Positions 9,515 through 18,133 of a stretch of 64,000 nt of DNA are shown here, piece by piece. The notes beneath the pieces are model-generated. The model was not told the origin of the DNA and did no database searches. It saw nothing but the letters and a program-made list of their open reading frames with translations. The position numbers and the translations under genes were made by a program. The stretch is taken from positions 806,001-870,000 of the forward strand of contig NZ_CP049888.1 in the NCBI RefSeq assembly GCF_011304355.1. The letters run 5' to 3'. The stretch's first letter is position 1. Every line of letters starts with the position of its first letter. This DNA comes from Weissella coleopterorum (GTDB lineage: Bacteria; Bacillota; Bacilli; Lactobacillales; Lactobacillaceae).

Positions 9515-9558
9515 CGCTAGCGTTGTATAATGGACTTATACAAATGAAAGCGTTTTTT
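9515..9558 (+). promoter_or_regulatory. Dyad operator-like site and promoter before the NADH oxidase
   Basis: TTGTATAA-N5-TTATACAA at 9523-9543 is a perfect 8-bp inverted repeat that contains the likely -10 box TATAAT (9526-9531). An additional 8-bp palindrome CGCTAGCG (9515-9522) lies against it, and GAAAGCGTTTTTTT follows at 9545-9558. Such a dyad over the -10 looks like a repressor site, possibly for a redox regulator. An alternative is a terminator for the kinase gene, since AAAAAAGGCGCT upstream can pair with AGCGTTTTTT. Confidence 0.45.
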
Positions 9559-9578
9559 TATTATCGGAGGATATAACA

Positions 9579-10913
9579 ATGAAAGTTGCAATTATTGGAT
9601 GTACACACGCAGGAATTTTTTCAGCTCGTGGAATTTTGGAAACAGATCCGAACGCTGAAATCACTGTTTTTGAAAAGAATGATACCGTCTCATTTCTTTC
9701 ATGTGGAATTGCCTTATGGGTTGGTGATCATGTCTCTGATCCTGAAAAAATGTTTTATGATTCTGTTGAGGCCATGCAACATGACGGTATTGAAATGAAA
9801 ATGAAGCATGAAGTAACTAAAGTTGACTTAGATGATAAAACGATAACGTATGAAAACTTAAATAATAACCAAGAAACAACTGATCAGTTTGATAAAATTG
9901 TCGTAACGACTGGCTCAAAACCAGTAATGCCACCAATTCCTGGAATTGAGGGTAAAAATATTTATCTATGCAAAAATTGGGATGATGCCAAGGCTATTAA
10001 GGAGGCTTCTAAGGATGCCAAATCAGCTATCGTAATCGGGGCTGGTTATATTGGGGCAGAAATTGCAGAACAGTTCTCTGTGAATGGTATTAAAACAACA
10101 TTAATTGATGGATTAGACCGTGTTTTAGCCAAGAATTTTGATCAAGATATCACAGATGAAGTTGAGCTTGAGTATCAAAAGCATGATGTTACTCTAGCAC
10201 TAGGTCAAATGGTTAAATCTTTTGAATCACATGATGGGGGTGTTACGGTAAACACTGATAAAGGATCTTATGAAGCTGAGATCGTTGTGTTAGGAATTGG
10301 CTTCTTGCCTCGAACAGATTTATTTACTGGTCAAGTTAAGATGATTGATAATGGCGCCATCATTGTGGATAAATACATGCAAACGTCAGTTAAGGATGTC
10401 TTTGCTGCTGGGGACTCAGCAACGGTGTTTTATAATCCAACGCAACAAGATGATTATATTCCATTAGCCACAAATGCTGTTCGTCAAGGAATATTAGTTG
10501 GTAAAAACATTTTAAAACCTCAAGTTGCATATTTAGGAACTCAATCGACCTCAGCAGTTGAACTTTATGGTAAAGCTATGGCTAGCTCTGGCTTAAATCA
10601 ACAATTGGCAAAATCTCGTGGGATTGACGGCATTAAAACGGTAACAATTGAACAAGATTACCGGCCTGATTTTATGTTGACTACGACACCAGTTCGCGCC
10701 ACACTAGTTTGGGATGAAAAGACACGTGCGGTTTTGGGCGGATCGTTTTATTCTGAACATGATATTTCACAAACGGCAAATGCTTTGTCTTTGGCTATTC
10801 AAAATAAAATGACAATTGATGAATTGGCACTCTCGGACTTTTTGTTCCAACCCAATTTCAGTCAACCAATTAATTTCCTTGGCGCAGTAGCAATGGCAGC
10901 GGCTAAAAAATAA
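9579..10913 (+). CDS. nox: NADH oxidase / CoA-disulfide-reductase family flavoprotein (Nox)
   Basis: FAD enzyme of the pyridine nucleotide-disulfide family; the closest type is the water-forming NADH oxidase of lactic acid bacteria, which regenerates NAD+ and removes oxygen. The 444-residue length is normal. Seen: an N-terminal FAD-binding fold (VAIIGCTHAG), the single redox cysteine C42 in SFLSCGIALWVG, the central NAD-binding fold (VIGAGYIGAE, about 153-162), the second FAD motif (DVFAAGDSATV) and a C-terminal dimerisation domain. Good ribosome site (GGAGGATATAAC). A peroxidase or CoA-disulfide reductase activity cannot be excluded from sequence alone. It is monocistronic, with a strong terminator after it. 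Confidence 0.88.
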   Translation: MKVAIIGCTHAGIFSARGILETDPNAEITVFEKNDTVSFLSCGIALWVGDHVSDPEKMFYDSVEAMQHDGIEMKMKHEVTKVDLDDKTITYENLNNNQETTDQFDKIVVTTGSKPVMPPIPGIEGKNIYLCKNWDDAKAIKEASKDAKSAIVIGAGYIGAEIAEQFSVNGIKTTLIDGLDRVLAKNFDQDITDEVELEYQKHDVTLALGQMVKSFESHDGGVTVNTDKGSYEAEIVVLGIGFLPRTDLFTGQVKMIDNGAIIVDKYMQTSVKDVFAAGDSATVFYNPTQQDDYIPLATNAVRQGILVGKNILKPQVAYLGTQSTSAVELYGKAMASSGLNQQLAKSRGIDGIKTVTIEQDYRPDFMLTTTPVRATLVWDEKTRAVLGGSFYSEHDISQTANALSLAIQNKMTIDELALSDFLFQPNFSQPINFLGAVAMAAAKK

Positions 10914-10940
10914 GGAAGCGCCATAAATCGAACAAGTTAG

Positions 10941-10976
10941 GATTGGTGCATCAAAAGGGATGTATCAATCTTTTTG
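10941..10976 (+). terminator. Terminator after the NADH oxidase
   Basis: GATTGGTGCATC (10941-10952) pairs with GATGTATCAATC (10959-10970), one G:U pair, followed by TTTTTG. Confidence 0.85.
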
Positions 10977-11153
10977 TTAATGTGGATTAAGTTGAATAAA
11001 ATTAACTAGTATCAGAATCATAAAATTTAATAGGCTTCTTTCGTCAGAGCGATTATAATAATAGTTGATACTTGTTCTTCTAAATTTTAATAATAAACTC
11101 ATCATGATTTAAGATTATTTACAATTGAGCTAGTCCCATGGGAGGAGTTGATG

Positions 11154-11570
11154 ATGAAAGAAATTTTAAATGTGTTACATGAAACAGATAAAGATTATCA
11201 AAAAATATTAAAAAAATTAACGAAAGAATATCAGCTGACTATTGCTGAATGGAAACTTTTACAACAAGTAGAAAATGAATTTGATACTCAAGAGCAACTT
11301 AGTCAAGCCACTGGATTAGATACATCCACTTTATCACGGCAGTTGAATTCCTTAATGAAAAAGGAAATGATCGAAAATCAGGTGGTCGGGCACGATCATC
11401 GACATTTTATTTATCAAATAACTGATACAGGTACTAAAAGTCTTGAATTTATTCAATCTCAGTATCACGAGATAGAACAACAAATATTTTCTGTCTGGTC
11501 GGAAGAAGAGAAATCGATGCTACAAATTTTATTGAATCGGTTGGATAAATCAATGCAAAAAGGTCTATAA
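11154..11570 (+). CDS. MarR-family transcription regulator
   Basis: A protein of about 138 residues with the MarR winged-helix layout: N-terminal dimerisation helix, HTH around 40-75 (EQLSQATGLDTSTLSRQLNSL), the DHRHFIYQITDTG wing near 85-97, and a long C-terminal helix. GGAGGAG at 11141-11147 is best spaced for ATG 11154, although ATG 11151 and TTG 11148 are also in frame. It stands alone between nox and degV; MarR regulators usually control a neighbouring gene in response to phenolics or oxidants, so nox or degV are candidates, which is inference. Confidence 0.85.
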   Translation: MKEILNVLHETDKDYQKILKKLTKEYQLTIAEWKLLQQVENEFDTQEQLSQATGLDTSTLSRQLNSLMKKEMIENQVVGHDHRHFIYQITDTGTKSLEFIQSQYHEIEQQIFSVWSEEEKSMLQILLNRLDKSMQKGL

Positions 11571-11684
11571 AATTGAATTGAAGCCTAGTCAGGTCTAGTT
11601 GAACAGCGTATAATGATTAATTAATTTGTTGTATGAATTATTTTGACGTTCAAATATTTTTAGATTAGAAAAGAGAACTTGTTT

Positions 11685-12551
11685 ATGAAGATTGCAATTA
11701 TGACCGATTCAACGGCAACAATTAGTCCAGAAGAGGCTGAACGATATAATATTAAAGTCATTCCAATACCCATTATTTTAGATGGAAAAGTATATAAAGA
11801 AGGAACGGAAATAACTCCTAAGCAATTTTATGAAAAACTAAAAATGTCGGACTCATTTCCATCAACTTCACAACCAGCGATTGGTGAATTGATGGAGATT
11901 TATGAAGAATTGAAAGCTGATGGTTACGATAAAGTGATTTCAATTCATTTAGCCGCAACAATTTCAGGTTTTATTAATAACGTTGCGTCAATTGCTGATA
12001 AGATCGATGGTTTAGAAATTATTCCTTACGATTCAAAGATTACAGTGCGATTAATGGGTTGGATGGCTTTGAAGGCAGCTCAAATGGCGCAAGATGGTAA
12101 AAATATAGATGAAATATTAGCTACATTAGATCAATTACGAGATTCCGTTGATGAATATTTTGTTGTTGATGATTTAAATAATTTAGTAAGAGGTGGTCGT
12201 TTATCCAACGCTGGAGCGATTATCGGAACTATGTTGAAGGTTAAGCCAATCTTGACTTTTGATAACGATTCAAATTATATTGTGCCATTTGAAAAAGTTC
12301 GCTCGATGAAAAAAGCTAAAAAACGAGTTGAAGAAATTTTTAAAGAAGCGCTCTTAACAACTGATTACCCACTAAAACCAATGATTATTCATGCTAATGA
12401 TCCCATTGAGGGTGAAAAATGGCGTCAAGAATTGGAGGGAATGTACCCGGATTTGAATTTTGAATTATCATATTTTGGTCCGGTAGTGGGAGCCCATTTG
12501 GGCCAAGGAGCTTTGGCGGTAGCCTGGATGCGCGATCCAGAAAGCTTGTAA
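11685..12551 (+). CDS. DegV-family fatty-acid-binding protein (first of two)
   Basis: A 288-residue DegV (FakB-type) protein. FakB proteins bind a fatty acid and present it to the kinase FakA for phosphorylation and use in phospholipid synthesis. Family marks seen: MTDSTATIS near the N-terminus, the PSTSQPAIGE segment, SIHLAATISGF, and the RGGRLS segment near residue 170. ATG 11685 is preferred over the upstream in-frame TTG 11679. The downstream gene is a paralogue; two FakB proteins with different acyl preferences are usual in Firmicutes. Confidence 0.88.
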   Translation: MKIAIMTDSTATISPEEAERYNIKVIPIPIILDGKVYKEGTEITPKQFYEKLKMSDSFPSTSQPAIGELMEIYEELKADGYDKVISIHLAATISGFINNVASIADKIDGLEIIPYDSKITVRLMGWMALKAAQMAQDGKNIDEILATLDQLRDSVDEYFVVDDLNNLVRGGRLSNAGAIIGTMLKVKPILTFDNDSNYIVPFEKVRSMKKAKKRVEEIFKEALLTTDYPLKPMIIHANDPIEGEKWRQELEGMYPDLNFELSYFGPVVGAHLGQGALAVAWMRDPESL

Positions 12552-12587
12552 ATTAAGATATTTTATATGAATTAGGTGGGAGAAAAA

Positions 12588-13445
12588 ATGACTAAAGTTA
12601 AAATTGTGACCGATTCGACTGCGGTTTTGTCCGATGAAGAAATTATGGAATTGGGCGTTAAAGTAATTCCTTTAACTGTTATGATCGATGACCAACTTTA
12701 TCAAGATGGTGTTGATTTATCACGTGAAGATTTTATGGATAAAATGGCACAAGCTAAGAATTTACCAAAAACTTCGACTCCATCATTGGGTGTTTTTACT
12801 GAAGCTTATGAAGAATTATTAGCTGAAGATGCTGAAGATGTTGAAGTAATTAGTATTCATTTAACACCAGGATTATCAGGAACATTTGATACAGCACAAC
12901 AAGCTGCTCAGATGTTAGATACTGAAAAGATTCATGTAATTAATTCGACATTCATTGATTGCTCATTGGGATTTCAAGTTATTGCAGCAGCTCAATTGGC
13001 CCAACAAGGAAAATCAGTTTCAGAGATTTTGCAAGAAATGCAAAAGATCAAGGAAAATACGGAACTATACCTTACCTTAAGCTCGTTAGATAATTTGTCT
13101 GCCGGTGGACGAATTTCTAAAGCAACTGGCTTTATTGGGGGACTCCTTAATATTAAAATTGGAGCACATGTGGTCGATGGGGAGATTATCGCTGAAACCA
13201 AAGGTCGTGGTTCGAAAACAATTAAGAATTATTTAAAGAAAATCATTGATCAAATGCATGAGGCTAATGGAATTAAAAAAATTGGATTGTCGCACGCGGG
13301 GATTCCTGAATTAGCACAAGAATTAGCGCAAACTTTACAGAATGAATTTCCTAAGGCACAGGTTCATGTTCAACAAACTACTCCTGTTGTTTCAACCCAT
13401 ACGGGTGTTGGAGCGTTTGGCCTCAGTTATTTGAAGGAATATTAA
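12588..13445 (+). CDS. DegV-family fatty-acid-binding protein (second of two)
   Basis: A 285-residue DegV/FakB protein with KIVTDSTAVLS at the N-terminus, KTSTPSLGVF, SIHLTPGLSGT and SAGGRISKATG. Start ATG 12588 is preceded by GGTGGGAG; an upstream in-frame GTG at 12576 would only add four residues. It follows its paralogue by 36 bases and ends at a terminator, so the two are probably one transcript and supply FakA with different fatty acids. Confidence 0.88.
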   Translation: MTKVKIVTDSTAVLSDEEIMELGVKVIPLTVMIDDQLYQDGVDLSREDFMDKMAQAKNLPKTSTPSLGVFTEAYEELLAEDAEDVEVISIHLTPGLSGTFDTAQQAAQMLDTEKIHVINSTFIDCSLGFQVIAAAQLAQQGKSVSEILQEMQKIKENTELYLTLSSLDNLSAGGRISKATGFIGGLLNIKIGAHVVDGEIIAETKGRGSKTIKNYLKKIIDQMHEANGIKKIGLSHAGIPELAQELAQTLQNEFPKAQVHVQQTTPVVSTHTGVGAFGLSYLKEY

Positions 13446-13460
13446 TATTTTTATTAGAAA

Positions 13461-13495
13461 ATAGAACCAAAGATTGATTTTGGTTCTATTTTTTA
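13461..13495 (+). terminator. Terminator after the degV pair
   Basis: ATAGAACCAAA (from 13461) pairs with TTTGGTTCTAT (to 13489), a 6-8 base loop, then TTTTTTA. Confidence 0.85.
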
Positions 13496-13581
13496 TTTAT
13501 ATGTAGATTGATGGTAATTTTAAAATAAAATCAATGTATGATTGCTATATTTGTTATAATAGACTTTTAATGGGGGATCTT

Positions 13582-14451
13582 ATGAAGAAAATACTAATCA
13601 TTCTAATGCTACTGTTGATGAGCTTTGGAATCTCTCCCAAGGTTGATGCTAAAGCGAATGTGAAAAAAGAAATTCAATTGGTTACAGTGGGTGATTCACT
13701 AACTCAAGGAGTTGGTGATACCACCAGCCAGGGTGGTTATGAAAAAAGGACCGCGCAACTAATTGCTAAAAAAGACCATGTGCGGGTTAAGTCACATAAT
13801 TATGGAAAAGCTGGTGATCGATCAGATCAAATTCTAAAACGTGTACAAAATAATGAGCACGCTCAACAAGAAGTCAAAAAAGCAGATATAATTGTGATGA
13901 CATCAGGCGGTAATGATTTACAACAAGCGTTATTTAAATTAATTCAAACAAAACAAGAAGCTGATGTCTTACCGCAAGTTGAAGCAAAAACGGGCGAATA
14001 TGCAGATCATTTACATGAATTAATGACTTATATACGATCACTTAACGCCGATGCACCAATCTATATTTTTGGAAATTATAATCCACTATATGTATATTTG
14101 GCGAATCGAACAGATATAAATCAAGCAGTACATCTCTACAATGTGGTTAATAGTGAAGAGGCCGATCAAAATGACAATGTGCATTATGTATCAATTTTTA
14201 CTAAAATAACTTATGGCCAATTTCAGACCAAGAAGCAACGAGCAGAATTAGCTAAACAATCTACGGAGGCGTTCACAGGAACGGTCAATAATAAAGTTGT
14301 TAAAACGACATTGAATGGACCGAATAAAGAAAAAAATGAGTATATTACTAACACTGATCATTATCATCCAAATAATCGAGGATATGATCAGATGAGTAAG
14401 GTACTTTTTAAGGCAGTGCAAAAGCAAAAGAATGAGTGGATGTTTCAATAA
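13582..14451 (+). CDS. Secreted or membrane-anchored SGNH-family lipase/esterase (YpmR-like)
   Basis: GDSL/SGNH hydrolase with an N-terminal signal peptide (KK then a hydrophobic stretch at about 4-18, probable cleavage near DAKA). Catalytic blocks: S39 in GDSLTQG (block I), the GGND motif (block III Asn), and a DHYHPN segment near the C-terminus carrying the Asp-x-x-His pair (block V). ATG 13582 follows a GGGGGA ribosome site; longer in-frame starts would extend upstream of the signal peptide and are not credible. TATAAT at 13555-13560 is a probable -10 box. It overlaps the next gene by one base, giving the usual ypmR-ypmS-yozE cluster. Substrate unknown; lipid or wall ester hydrolysis is expected. 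Confidence 0.85.
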   Translation: MKKILIILMLLLMSFGISPKVDAKANVKKEIQLVTVGDSLTQGVGDTTSQGGYEKRTAQLIAKKDHVRVKSHNYGKAGDRSDQILKRVQNNEHAQQEVKKADIIVMTSGGNDLQQALFKLIQTKQEADVLPQVEAKTGEYADHLHELMTYIRSLNADAPIYIFGNYNPLYVYLANRTDINQAVHLYNVVNSEEADQNDNVHYVSIFTKITYGQFQTKKQRAELAKQSTEAFTGTVNNKVVKTTLNGPNKEKNEYITNTDHYHPNNRGYDQMSKVLFKAVQKQKNEWMFQ

Positions 14452-15059
14452 TGGTTAAAAAAGGCTTAAGTAAAGAACAAAATCGGCTTAGACAACAAGG
14501 AGTTTTTTGGGGAATTGGTGGTACTTTAATTGTATTGGTTTTAGGGATGCTCATTTTGATAGTTTTGCCTCAAGGTAAAGAACAGCAATTTAGTTCGCAC
14601 CAGCAGCTACAAATGACAGATGCTTCGATGGAGGTGCAGCTAACCAAGAAAAATTTAAATGCCTGGATGAATAAATACTTGAATGATGATCCGTCTTTAA
14701 AGAAACGTCTGCGTTTTGAAATGGGACAATCAAGTATGATGGTTTATGGGACAGAAAGACTTTTAGGCCAAGATGTTGACTATGGAATGAAAATGACTCC
14801 ATCAGTCACTAAAGATGGAAATTTATTATTGCATGCTGATTCAGTAGCCGTTGGACAATTACCATTACCGGTAAACTATGTCATGGGTGGATTAGCGTCT
14901 CATTTAGATTTACCGGCATGGGTCAACGTTAATTCTAAAGAGCAAACAATTTTAATTAATTTTAAAAAAGTACCGAAGGTTTCGGGTATGCAAATTAAGG
15001 TTAAGGAAATTAATATGAAGAAGGATCACTTTGTGTTCCAAGTGGGGTTACCAAAATAA
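14451..15059 (+). CDS. YpmS-family membrane-anchored protein
   Basis: About 202 residues with one N-terminal transmembrane segment (about 20-43) and an extracytoplasmic domain carrying the YpmS pattern: LTKKNLNAWMNKYL, a VDYGMKMTP segment and a VNYVMGG segment. The ATG shares a base with the upstream lipase stop (TAATG), so translation is coupled. The function of YpmS is unknown; the constant linkage to the SGNH hydrolase suggests a common task at the cell envelope. Confidence 0.8.
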   Translation: MVKKGLSKEQNRLRQQGVFWGIGGTLIVLVLGMLILIVLPQGKEQQFSSHQQLQMTDASMEVQLTKKNLNAWMNKYLNDDPSLKKRLRFEMGQSSMMVYGTERLLGQDVDYGMKMTPSVTKDGNLLLHADSVAVGQLPLPVNYVMGGLASHLDLPAWVNVNSKEQTILINFKKVPKVSGMQIKVKEINMKKDHFVFQVGLPK

Positions 15060-15280
15060 TGCGACGTTCATTTTATCAATGGTTGATGACGCAAAGAGAT
15101 CCAGTGACGCATGATGAAGTAAAAACTTTTGCAAATGGAACTTTTTTTGACCAGTCATTTCCTAAGCAAAGTACTGATTTTGATGAAATATCAAGATACT
15201 TGGAAGAAAATGGTAGTTATTTACAGTCGATGGACATTTTTGATGCGGCTTGGCGTCAATATCTAGCATCAGAGGAGTAG
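15059..15280 (+). CDS. YozE-family (UPF0346) small protein
   Basis: 73 residues matching the YozE family: RRSFYQWLMTQRDP at the N-terminus, then FANGTFFDQSFPK and LEENGSYLQSMDIFD. It starts on the TAATG overlap with ypmS. Cytosolic, helical, function unknown. It closes the lipase-ypmS-yozE operon. Confidence 0.85.
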   Translation: MRRSFYQWLMTQRDPVTHDEVKTFANGTFFDQSFPKQSTDFDEISRYLEENGSYLQSMDIFDAAWRQYLASEE

Positions 15281-15291
15281 GAGTATTTAAT

Positions 15292-16155
15292 ATGGGACAA
15301 ATTATTCAATGGTATCCAGGCCATATGGCTAAAGCATTTCGCTTAATGCGTGAAAACATGAAATATGTTGACATCGTTTTTGAATTAGTTGATGCTAGAA
15401 TTCCGTTGTCATCACGAAATCCAGAATTGGATGAGGTTTTGGGTGATAAACCTAGATTATTAGTAATGACCAAAACCGATTTGGCAGATCCAGCTCGGAC
15501 GAAAGCATGGATTGCATATTTTGAGGAGTTGGGACTAGCTGTCGTGGCACTTGATTCTAGGGATCGTAAAACGCCACAAATAATAACCAAGGCAGCTCGT
15601 AAAGTATTAGCCGCCAAATGGGATCATCTTTTGGAAAAAGGGGTGAAGGACAAGGCTATTCGGGCCTTAGTTGCGGGGATCCCCAACGTAGGTAAATCCA
15701 CATTATTGAACCATTTAGTTATGAAAAATGTAGCTATTACTGGAGACCGTCCGGGAGTTACCAAAAAACTGCAATGGCTTAAAACTCCAACTAACTTAGA
15801 ACTACTAGACACACCAGGAGTATTATGGCCTAAATTTGATGATCAACGAGTCGGACAACATCTGGCGATGACTGGCGCAATTAAGGACCAATTAATTAAC
15901 GTGGACGATATTGCTTTAGAAGTGTTGAAGTTTATGCGGACCTATAATCCGCAAGTAATTATTGATCGTTATAAACTCGTTTCAGACATTTGGGAAAAAG
16001 AAACTGACGTAAATATCCTGCTTTTGATTACTCATAAATTAGGCTTCAAAGATGACTATAATCGAGCGGGCGAAAGGATTTTACTGGATCTTAGGCGTGG
16101 TAAACTTGGCGCATATACGATTGAGGTCCCAGCTGACCAAATAGGTCAAAGTTAA
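15292..16155 (+). CDS. rbgA: Ribosome biogenesis GTPase RbgA (YlqF)
   Basis: Circularly permuted GTPase needed for a late step of 50S assembly. The 287-residue protein begins MGQIIQWYPGHMAKA, the usual start, so ATG 15292 (ribosome site GAGGAGTAGGAG) is chosen over an upstream in-frame ATG at 15250. The permuted motif order is visible: G4 TKTD at 60-63, then G1 AGIPNVGKST at 128-137, then G3 DTPG at 173-176, and a C-terminal RNA-binding ANTAR-like region. rnhB and dprA follow, as in other lactobacilli. Confidence 0.95.
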   Translation: MGQIIQWYPGHMAKAFRLMRENMKYVDIVFELVDARIPLSSRNPELDEVLGDKPRLLVMTKTDLADPARTKAWIAYFEELGLAVVALDSRDRKTPQIITKAARKVLAAKWDHLLEKGVKDKAIRALVAGIPNVGKSTLLNHLVMKNVAITGDRPGVTKKLQWLKTPTNLELLDTPGVLWPKFDDQRVGQHLAMTGAIKDQLINVDDIALEVLKFMRTYNPQVIIDRYKLVSDIWEKETDVNILLLITHKLGFKDDYNRAGERILLDLRRGKLGAYTIEVPADQIGQS

Positions 16156-16161
16156 TTAGAT

Positions 16162-16926
16162 ATGCCTAGATTAACGGTTAAAGAAATTAAACAGTTCTTG
16201 AAACAATCAAACATCGATACTCAGATGCTTTCCAATTTGGAACGTGACGACCGCAAGGGAGTCCAAATGTTAGTCAGTAAATATAAACTAAATCTGGCTC
16301 AAAATAAAAAAAAGCAGTCGGCTTTTAATAGTCGACTACAGTTTGAACAGATTTTTTGGGCTCAAAATCAATTAGTTGCAGGTATTGATGAAGTAGGGAG
16401 AGGGCCATTGGCAGGACCAGTTGTTGCTGCCGCTGTGGTTTTAGATGATCATTTTAATTTACTTGATGTCCATGATTCAAAACAATTATCATTTAAAAAG
16501 CGTCAAACGTTAGTGCCACAAATCAAAGATCAGGTTTTGGCCTATGCCTTCGGAGTGGTTTCAGCAGAGCAGATAGATGAGCTTAATATTTATCAAGCGG
16601 CCAAGTTGGCGATGACACAAGCCTATCAAAATTTGGATTGGGACGTACAGGGCTTATTAATTGACGCAATGGAATTAGAACTAACAATTGATCAAACGAG
16701 CTTGATTAAAGGCGATGATCGTAGTATCAGTATTGGGGCAGCAAGTATTTTAGCTAAAGATTATCGAGATCGATTAATGATGGAATATGATCTCATATAC
16801 CCAGGTTATGATTTTAAAAATAATGCAGGCTATGGTACAGCTAAACATTTGGCTGGATTAGAGACTCATGGTGTCACACCAATTCATCGTAAAACTTTTG
16901 CACCAGTAAAAAAACACTTAAATTAA
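16162..16926 (+). CDS. rnhB: Ribonuclease HII
   Basis: Removes RNA from RNA-DNA hybrids and single ribonucleotides from DNA. The 254-residue protein has the metal-binding DE pair at D76-E77 in GIDEVGRGPLAGP, a further acidic residue in LLIDAMEL, and IKGDDRSISIGAASILAK. The first 65 residues are the N-terminal extension typical of Firmicutes RNase HII. It begins six bases after the rbgA stop with no clear ribosome site, so it may depend on coupling to rbgA. Confidence 0.95.
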   Translation: MPRLTVKEIKQFLKQSNIDTQMLSNLERDDRKGVQMLVSKYKLNLAQNKKKQSAFNSRLQFEQIFWAQNQLVAGIDEVGRGPLAGPVVAAAVVLDDHFNLLDVHDSKQLSFKKRQTLVPQIKDQVLAYAFGVVSAEQIDELNIYQAAKLAMTQAYQNLDWDVQGLLIDAMELELTIDQTSLIKGDDRSISIGAASILAKDYRDRLMMEYDLIYPGYDFKNNAGYGTAKHLAGLETHGVTPIHRKTFAPVKKHLN

Positions 16927-16970
16927 TACGGTTTTTTGATCTTTCCTTTTTGTATTGGAGGAATTTTTTA

Positions 16971-17849
16971 ATGAAAAATCGTGTTTTTATTTTAGTCCTT
17001 TTACTAATTCCTAAGTTAACATTAAATCAGCGGCTGAGAATTTATCAAAAAATGGATTGGGCGCAAAAATGTACTTGGGAACAGTGGATAGAAATGTTAG
17101 AAAAAATTTTAGGAGACTTGAAGTTCCTTGAGAATTTAGAAGTACAGAATTTGAAGTTATTATTCGCCGAACAATTAAGCTATATTCAGTCATTTGATTA
17201 TCTTTGTTTACTAGATGATTATTATCCAGCAGGTTTCCGTTTATTATCGCAACCACCAATTGTTTTATTTTATCGTGGTAATTTGGAATTATTACATACA
17301 CCGTGTTTGGCAGTTGTTGGAGCTCGAAAAAATAGTCGCTATGGTCAATATTTACTGAATCAATGGATTCCGGCTTTCAATCAATCAGGGCTAACTATTG
17401 TTTCTGGTCTGGCGTCCGGAATTGATGCGATTGCGCATATAAATACATTAAGAAATAATGGACGGACAGTTGGAATCCTTGGAACTGGATTAAATCGTGT
17501 CTATCCACTAAAACATGCAGCGCTTCAAAAAGCGGTATCTGTTCACGGCCTAGTTATTAGTGAATATTTACCGAATCAAGGACCCAAAAGAGTCCATTTT
17601 CCACAGAGAAATCGTTTAATTGCTGCACTTAGTCATTGTGTTTTAGTTGTGGAGGCTCGTCGTCGATCAGGTTCGTTAATTACAGCAGATTTGGCTTTGG
17701 ATTTAAATCGGGGTGTTTTAGTTGTACCTGGGCGTGTGGACTTTGAACTATCACGAGGGTGTAATGGACTGTTAACTGAGGGTGCAGCATCGGTTTTATC
17801 AGCTGTAGATGTGATTACGGCTTTTAATGATTATTATTGGCTAAATTAG
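16971..17849 (+). CDS. dprA: DNA-processing protein DprA
   Basis: Loads RecA on incoming single-stranded DNA during natural transformation. The roughly 292-residue protein has the extended Rossmann fold: VVGARKNSRYGQ, SGLASGIDAIAH, GTGLNRVYP, FPQRNRLIAALS and the RSGSLITADLALD segment. Start ATG 16971 follows TTGGAGGAA. No C-terminal winged-helix domain is evident. In many lactobacilli topA follows dprA; here a T-box leader and a transporter follow instead. Presence of dprA fits with the comG operon at 55.6 kb. Confidence 0.93.
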   Translation: MKNRVFILVLLLIPKLTLNQRLRIYQKMDWAQKCTWEQWIEMLEKILGDLKFLENLEVQNLKLLFAEQLSYIQSFDYLCLLDDYYPAGFRLLSQPPIVLFYRGNLELLHTPCLAVVGARKNSRYGQYLLNQWIPAFNQSGLTIVSGLASGIDAIAHINTLRNNGRTVGILGTGLNRVYPLKHAALQKAVSVHGLVISEYLPNQGPKRVHFPQRNRLIAALSHCVLVVEARRRSGSLITADLALDLNRGVLVVPGRVDFELSRGCNGLLTEGAASVLSAVDVITAFNDYYWLN

Positions 17850-17889
17850 TCGATATCATAAAATTATTAGCACTAAAATATCAAAGTAG

Positions 17890-18113
17890 TTGACAGTTTA
17901 TGAAAATTTGGTTAGACTTTCTATATTCAGTAGACGATTTTATTATACGTAAGAGAAGCCACGGTTGCTGTGAGTGGTGCAGGTATCTTCGTTGAACTAT
18001 TAACAACTTAACTTTATAAAGTGATTCGCTTTTTTAGGCGGATAATTTTGGGTGGTACCGCGGAAAATGATGCTTCGTCCCAACTACGTTTTTTAACGTA
18101 GTTGGGATTTTTT
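17890..18113 (+). promoter_or_regulatory. T-box riboswitch leader, probably tyrosine-specific
   Basis: A promoter (TTGACA 17890-17895, 17-bp spacer, TAGACT 17913-17918) precedes a T-box leader. The conserved T-box sequence TGGGTGGTACCGCGG is at 18049-18063. It is followed by a perfect 12-bp terminator stem (CCCAACTACGTT 18079-18090 with AACGTAGTTGGG 18095-18106) and a T-tract. In the specifier loop, GAAC at 17994-17997 is followed by TAT (17998-18000), placed as the codon is in known tyrosine leaders, so uncharged tRNA-Tyr is the likely inducer. CTA or TTA (Leu) in a shifted alignment cannot be excluded. Confidence 0.88.
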
Positions 18114-18133
18114 TATTGTAAAGGAGAATAAGG

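Noticed and set aside
9545..9558. TGAAAGCGTTTTTT read as a cre site before nox
   Set aside because: The last two positions of the consensus (CA) are absent and the site lies downstream of the -10 box; it is more likely part of the hairpin or terminator sequence.
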